Origin: Raphanus sativus
Lineage: Eukaryota > Streptophyta > Magnoliopsida > Brassicales > Brassicaceae
Direction: 5' to 3'
DNA: 64,000 nucleotides
Assembly: GCF_000801105.2 (NCBI RefSeq)
Contig: NC_079516.1
Coordinates: 51,319,265-51,383,264, forward strand
The notes under the pieces are model-generated. The model was not told the origin of the DNA, did not search any database, and was given only the letters and a program-made list of their open reading frames with translations. Positions 58,091 through 64,000 of the stretch are shown here, piece by piece; the first letter of the stretch is position 1; each line of letters opens with the position of its first letter. A program made the translations under genes and the position numbers.

Positions 58091-60855
58091 ATGGCATTAT
58101 GGTGCTGCATGTCAGTTTTTCTGATTCTTGGGTTTCTATCAAAATCTGAACTCGGTGAAGCTCAGCTAAGCGACGAAGCTGCATTGTTAGCCATCAAGAG
58201 AGAGCTCGGAGTTACAGGATGGGGTAGTAACGGCACAGAGTATTGTACTTGGGATAGGCTCAAGTGTGGTGGTGTCAACAACTCCTCTGTTGAAATGCTT
58301 GATCTCTCAGGGCTTCAGCTTAGAGGTAACGTCACTTTAATCTCCCACCTCAGAAGCTTAAAGCATCTGGATCTCTCTCGTAACAGCTTCAACGGACCAA
58401 TACCTGCATCTCTCGGCAACTTGTCTGATCTTGAGTTTCTTGATCTGTCTCTGAACCGTTTCGCTGGTGGGATTCCGGTTGAGTTTGGTAAGCTTAGAGG
58501 TCTTAGATCACTCAACGTTTCAAACAACTTGCTCGTGGGAGAGATGCCTGACGAGCTTATGGCTCTAGAGAGGTTAGAGGAGTTTCAAGTCTCTGGAAAC
58601 GGCTTAAACGGTTCTATACCTCACTGGGTAGGGAACCTGAGTAGTCTCAAGGTGTTTACAGCTTATGAGAATGAGTTCTCAGGTGAGATACCTAAAGGGT
58701 TAGGTCTTGTTTCTGAACTGGAGCTGTTGAATCTCCACTCAAACCAGCTTGTTGGGAAGATCCCAAAGGGGGTTTTTGAGAAAGGGAAGCTTAGAGTTTT
58801 GGTCTTGACACAGAATAGACTGACCGGTGAGCTCCCTGAGGAGGTGGGAAACTGCAGCGGCCTCTCCAGCATTAGAATTGGTAACAACGAGCTCGTGGGA
58901 GTCATTCCGAGGACGATAGGAAACGTAAGTGGACTCACCTACTTTGAAGCAGACAGTAACAATCTCTCAGGTGAGATAGTTGCAGAGTTCTCAAAATGTT
59001 CTAACCTCACTCTCCTGAACCTGGCAGCTAATGGCTTCACCGGAACCATTCCGACGGAGCTTGGTCAGCTCATGAGCCTCCAAGAACTGATCCTCTCTGG
59101 TAATAGTCTCTTCGGAGACATCCCTAAGTCGTTTCTTGGATGTGGAAACCTCAACAAACTTGATTTGAGTAACAACAGACTCAACGGCAGTATCCCCAAG
59201 GAGCTCTGCAGCATGCCGAGGCTTCAGTATCTGCTCCTCGATCAGAACTCAATAAGAGGAGACATACCGCATGAGATTGGAAACTGTCTGAAGCTGCTTG
59301 AGCTCCAGCTGGGTAGAAACTACTTGACTGGAACCATTCCTCCTGAGATTGGTCACATGAGGAGCTTGCAGATAGCACTCAACTTGAGTTTCAACCATCT
59401 CCATGGATCACTCCCTGCAGAGTTAGGAAGGCTCGACAAGCTTGTGTCACTAGATGTCTCGAACAATTTGCTTACGGGAACCATACCGCAGCTACTAAAA
59501 GGTATGATGAGTCTGTTCGAAGTTAACTTCTCAAACAACCTCTTGACCGGTCCGGTTCCAGTCTTTGTTCCCTTTCAAAAGTCTCCAAACTCGAGCTTCT
59601 CGGGGAACAAAGAGCTTTGCGGAGCGCCGTTGAGCTCTTCTTGTGGATACTCTCAACATCTGAGGTACGATCACAGAGTCTCCTACAGAGTTGTGCTTGC
59701 AGTGATTGGTTCAGGTGTTGCTGTCTTTGTTTCAGTCACCGTGGTGGTTATTCTCTTCATGATGAGGGAGAAACAAGAGAAAGCGGCGGGCAAAAACGAC
59801 GTCGATGTTGACGAAAACGTCGAGGATGAGCAGCAACCAGCGATTATAGCCGGAGATGTCTTCCTTGAGAACCTTAGACAAGGGATTGATCTTGATGCAG
59901 TCGTGAAAGAAACGATGAAGGAGTCAAACAAACTCAGCACCGGAACGTTCAGTTCGGTTTATAAAGCAGTCATGCCTTCGGGGATGATTGTTTCGGTGAA
60001 GAAACTCAAATCCATGGATAGAGCCATAACTCAGCATCAAAACAAGATGATCGGAGAACTCGAAAGACTCAGCAAACTATGCCACGACCACTTGGTTACA
60101 CCGATCGGGTTTGTTATATACGAAGATGTTGCTCTCTTGTTGCATCAGCATTTACCTAACGGTAACTTAGCTCAGCTGATTCACGAGCACGCCAAGAAGC
60201 CAGAGTACCAACCTGACTGGCCAACGAGACTGTCGATAGCCGTTGGAGTAGCACAAGGGTTAGCGTTTCTCCACCATGTCGCCATTATTCACCTTGACGT
60301 TTCCTCTAGCAATGTCTTGCTAGACTCTGGCTACAAACCTGTGCTTGGAGAAATCGAAATATCGAAACTTATAGATCCTTCTCGAGGCACTGCGAGTATA
60401 AGCTCAGTTGCTGGTTCCTTTGGCTACATTCCTCCAGGTAATTATTATAACAATGTCATTATGGTTTTTGTTAACTTTTTTCATAAAACTCCAAACACAT
60501 TTCTTTGTTCTTTTTCTTTTTTAACTCAGAGTATGCATACACAATGCAAGTGACTGCACCGGGGAATGTATACAGCTACGGAGTTGTGTTGCTCGAGATT
60601 CTAACCTCAAGAGCGCCTGTGGAGGAAGAGTTTGGTGAAGGAGTGGATTTAGTGAAGTGGGTTCACGGAGCTTCAGCGAGAGGAGAAACACCTGAACAGA
60701 TACTTGACGCTAAGCTTAGCACTGTGTCCTTTGCTTGGAGGAGAGAGATGCTTGCGGCACTGAAAGTTGCATTGCTTTGCACAGATATCACACCTGCGAA
60801 AAGGCCAAAGATGAAGAAAATAGTTGAAATGCTTCAAGAGGTTAAGCAAAAATAA
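58091..60855 (+). CDS. PXC3: LRR receptor-like atypical kinase PXC3 (At2g41820-like)
   Basis: Plasma-membrane receptor-like protein (LRR class X type), named for co-expression with the vascular receptor PXY/TDR. Exons 58091-60437 and 60530-60855 give 890 aa. Signal peptide at residues 1-25. An LRR N-terminal cap with a Cys-Thr-Trp motif follows, then about 20 leucine-rich repeats (Leu-X-Leu-Ser-X-Asn-X-Leu-X-Gly-X-Ile-Pro). One transmembrane helix (Val-Ile-Gly-Ser-Gly-Val-Ala-Val-Phe region) and an acidic juxtamembrane part precede the kinase domain. The kinase keeps the ATP-binding Lys (Val-Ser-Val-Lys-Lys), but the catalytic loop is His-Leu-Asp instead of His-Arg-Asp, and the Asp-Phe-Gly motif is replaced by Gly-Glu-Ile. 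It is therefore probably inactive or atypical. The ATG at 58091 was chosen because the hydrophobic signal starts there; an in-frame ATG 45 bases upstream is possible. Confidence 0.95.
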
Positions 60856-61273
60856 ATGAGAGAATGCATATGATTGATGATGTAGAGTTTCTTTTGTGAC
60901 ATTCATATTACAAAAACGCATTCCTATACATAGCGAGCTTCTCTCATCTGTGTATTGTATAGAGTTATTGGATGAAACGCAATCTTGGATTGCTTATTCT
61001 GTTTATCTAATTGCACAAAATTATTGTAGAAACTGTTCAACAAAGAATGTCTTGTAGTCGTTAGATTACAAGACCACAAGAATACCAGATGGCCTCTTTT
61101 TAGGTTTTTTACACTTTCCACACCAGAAATAGACAATTGAATTGCATAAAAGAATTAGTGAGAAAACAATAGAGAAGATAAGAACACAAAACCTGCAAGG
61201 GAATGATATAAGTACACCACACGTATTTTTGTTTTTTTTTGAGTTCTTCTCGACTAAATCTAAAGTGAGTGTA

Positions 61274-62795
61274 TCATGGCTCTGAATCCTCCCCAGATGA
61301 TAAACAGCCAGCAGCTTTACGTACGTTGTCATAAGGGCTTGAGGCTGGTAGTTTATATGCTTTGAATTCTGAATAGCACTGTGTCTGAATAGTATCAATC
61401 AGTGTTCTTGGCGGTTTCATCCTCATTGGTGTCCTTGGTGATTTCATTCCTATTAGAGTTGTTGGCGATCCCATGTCAAATTCCTTTCCCAGTAAAGGCT
61501 ACACAGTTTTTGATTAATCAGTACAGAAAAATTGATTTACAGAATAGATACCAATCCAATTGGTCAGTAGATATCTGAATCCAGTACACAATATAAAAAA
61601 GAGAATAATCTATAGCAAAGGCATACCTTAATCACTGAAGATACAGACCAAGGTTCAAAACAAAATTTTATCTCAAGTGTTTAAGAGTTATGGGAAAACA
61701 GAAGAATTGGGGTTTAACATCTCCAAAGTGAGCTTGTAAGGATGTCTGAGTGTCCTCTAAAACACGGGTTCCAAGTGGACATGCATCATCCGGCATGAAT
61801 TCAGTGAGCAGCTGCTCTCGCATTTTCTCCATTTCGGACTGAAAATAATTTTTAACTGTGGTTATCAATTGATTTTAACCAAAATACAGAAAGTTAAATT
61901 AGGCTAGAGCGGTTTAGTGGGGAGGTAGTGACAGGAAACGACTTACATTGCCCATATTTTCTAAGCTTTTGACAATTTCGAAGACAAGGGTTTCTCTGCT
62001 ATGCACAGTGGAGACTGCTAAGTATCCAGAGCTGAAGCATCATCTTCTTGACATCCATACGCAACGGTCTGCAGCTGATCTTGATTTTACAGCCTTTAAC
62101 TTGTGATCTTCAACCAAGTGCAAAGAATGGATCAAGCTGAATCACATAGAAGAGGTAGTTAAAGTATAGAAGTCTGGTGTGACTTTTCATGAGCTGGAGA
62201 TACTGTTGTGTAACAAATTGAGTTGAGTGCAATAATTTTCCTAGAGAAACAAAATATCAATGTAGCAACATTCTCTCTCATCAGCGTACCGTTGGTCCCT
62301 CAAGTGCTTGCTACTTATGCAAAATCCTCCAGAGAGAAAAGATTGTATGCTTTCAGCAGCGAATGTTGGTTCTTGCTACATCTGTAACAGCCGAGAGATA
62401 TTCTCTAACATCATAGCCATTGCATCTAGAATTGGTCCAGCATCTCCAACCTTTGGAATATTGACGACTCTGTTACAGTTTGCTACTACTTCAGTTCCCA
62501 GATTTGCTACATGAAGAGAAGAGTGCATGCATTTTTCTCAAATGCCTCATATGATATCATCACTAATTGCGCTGAGTATTTCAGCAATAGTATTGCTGCT
62601 GAGTGTTCAACTTTTGCAGTTTCAGCAAAGGGAGGAGGTAACCTCTAAAATGCTGAGCTCCATGCTTGGCTATTTAAGCACACTTTTTATGATCACAATC
62701 AAAAAGCCACTGAATGATCCGCCTAGAAAGCATCAATTTTACCTCAGAGCAAAGCTCAAAATGGTGATTGGAAACTTGATCAGTACTCCACCTCT
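61274..62795 (-). pseudogene. EFR3-like (EFOP, At2g41830-like) gene, decayed and truncated
   Basis: EFR3 homologues anchor phosphatidylinositol 4-kinase at the plasma membrane. Pieces of the protein appear in order on the minus strand but in different frames and with stops. An armadillo-type part with Met-Glu-Leu-Ser-Ile-Leu and Arg-His-Leu-Arg-Lys lies near 62530-62740. Lys-Val-Gly-Asp-Ala-Gly-Pro-Ile-Leu-Asp lies near 62430. Glu-Asp-His-Lys-Leu lies near 62110. Arg-Glu-Gln-Leu-Leu-Thr-Glu-Phe with Cys-Pro-Leu-Gly-Thr lies at 61730-61830. The C-terminal Pro-Tyr-Asp-Asn then Lys-Ala-Ala-Gly-Cys lies at 61300-61340; here the normal terminal stop is lost. The N-terminal third and much of the middle are missing. 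Position matches Arabidopsis At2g41830. Confidence 0.75.
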
Positions 62796-63206
62796 CTGAT
62801 TGTTTTCTGTGAGTAGAGTTTTAGTCGCAAGCTTCCTGCTACTGATAAAGATCAACGCAGCGGCTTTGATTATTTTTATTTTCCCTGATTTTCTTTTATG
62901 AGGATTAGAACCTGAGTTCTTATGATTTTATCCAACAATCGTTGACGATTTTTTTTCTCTTTTCGTCACTGAAACAATTGTTGAAGATAGAATTCTTTTT
63001 CTTTTGGTTCATTATTGGACTATGTTAAAACTCGGTAGAAGAACAATCAAAATAAAATGGTTTTGAAATGAAACAAAAAGATAGAATATTATCCATCTAT
63101 AAAACTGAAAAGTAATGGTTTGGGAAGAGAGTAAAACATAAAGATGCAATCCAACAGAGTTCGACCAAAATCAAAATCAAGGAAAATTCAAAATATTGGT
63201 GATGAT
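62796..63206. other. Spacer and RPS2 3' flank
   Basis: No gene seen; probable 3' untranslated region and polyadenylation region of the ribosomal protein gene at the right. Confidence 0.4.

Positions 63207-64000
<794 letters not shown>

Overview
This is nuclear DNA from a flowering plant of the mustard family, most likely Brassica or Raphanus. Genes carry many short introns with GT-AG borders, spacers are AT-rich, and the predicted proteins follow the order of Arabidopsis thaliana chromosome 2 from about At2g41705 to At2g41840. I recognised the orthologues from memory of the families and no database was searched. Exon borders were read by eye; for every intact gene the reading phases close exactly.

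Layout. 0-1.6 kb: 3' part of a plant fluoride exporter (FEX/CrcB), plus strand. 1.8-4.4 kb: AP2-type transcription factor, minus. 5.1-8.6 kb: plastid pentatricopeptide protein EMB2654, minus. 9.4-15.1 kb: an unstable cluster of defensin-like (DEFL) sequences (a decayed copy, a fragment, one intact gene) wrapped around a small stress-type gene (At2g41730-like) and a stray copy of the villin last exon. 15.4-21 kb: villin (VLN2), minus. 21-25.5 kb: gene-poor, with a hAT-type non-autonomous transposon. 25.5-29.5 kb: DTW-domain tRNA-modifying enzyme and the Golgi protein STELLO1, both minus. The gene expected between them (At2g41760, NTAQ1) is missing. 30.6-36.6 kb: peroxisomal M16 (insulin-degrading type) peptidase, minus. 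38.7-49.6 kb: two tandem DUF642 cell-wall protein genes, minus. The first is split by a 6.46-kb Ty1/copia retrotransposon with identical LTRs, inserted just after the start codon. 49.6-58 kb: AT-rich spacer with a duplicated small membrane-peptide ORF, a Stowaway-like MITE and a Mutator-like non-autonomous element. 58.1-60.9 kb: the LRR receptor-like atypical kinase PXC3, plus. 61.3-62.8 kb: a decayed EFR3-like (At2g41830) gene. 63.2-64 kb: 40S ribosomal protein S2, cut by the window end.

The genes do not form a pathway; they are a conserved plant gene neighbourhood. Three genes bear on the cell wall or cytoskeleton (STELLO1 for cellulose synthase traffic, DUF642 wall proteins, villin for actin bundling), but adjacency does not show co-regulation. 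What is special here is genome change: a very young copia insertion that separates a gene from its start codon, repeated birth and decay of defensin-like genes, loss or decay of single genes as expected after the Brassica whole-genome triplication, and several well-delimited transposons with intact target-site duplications.
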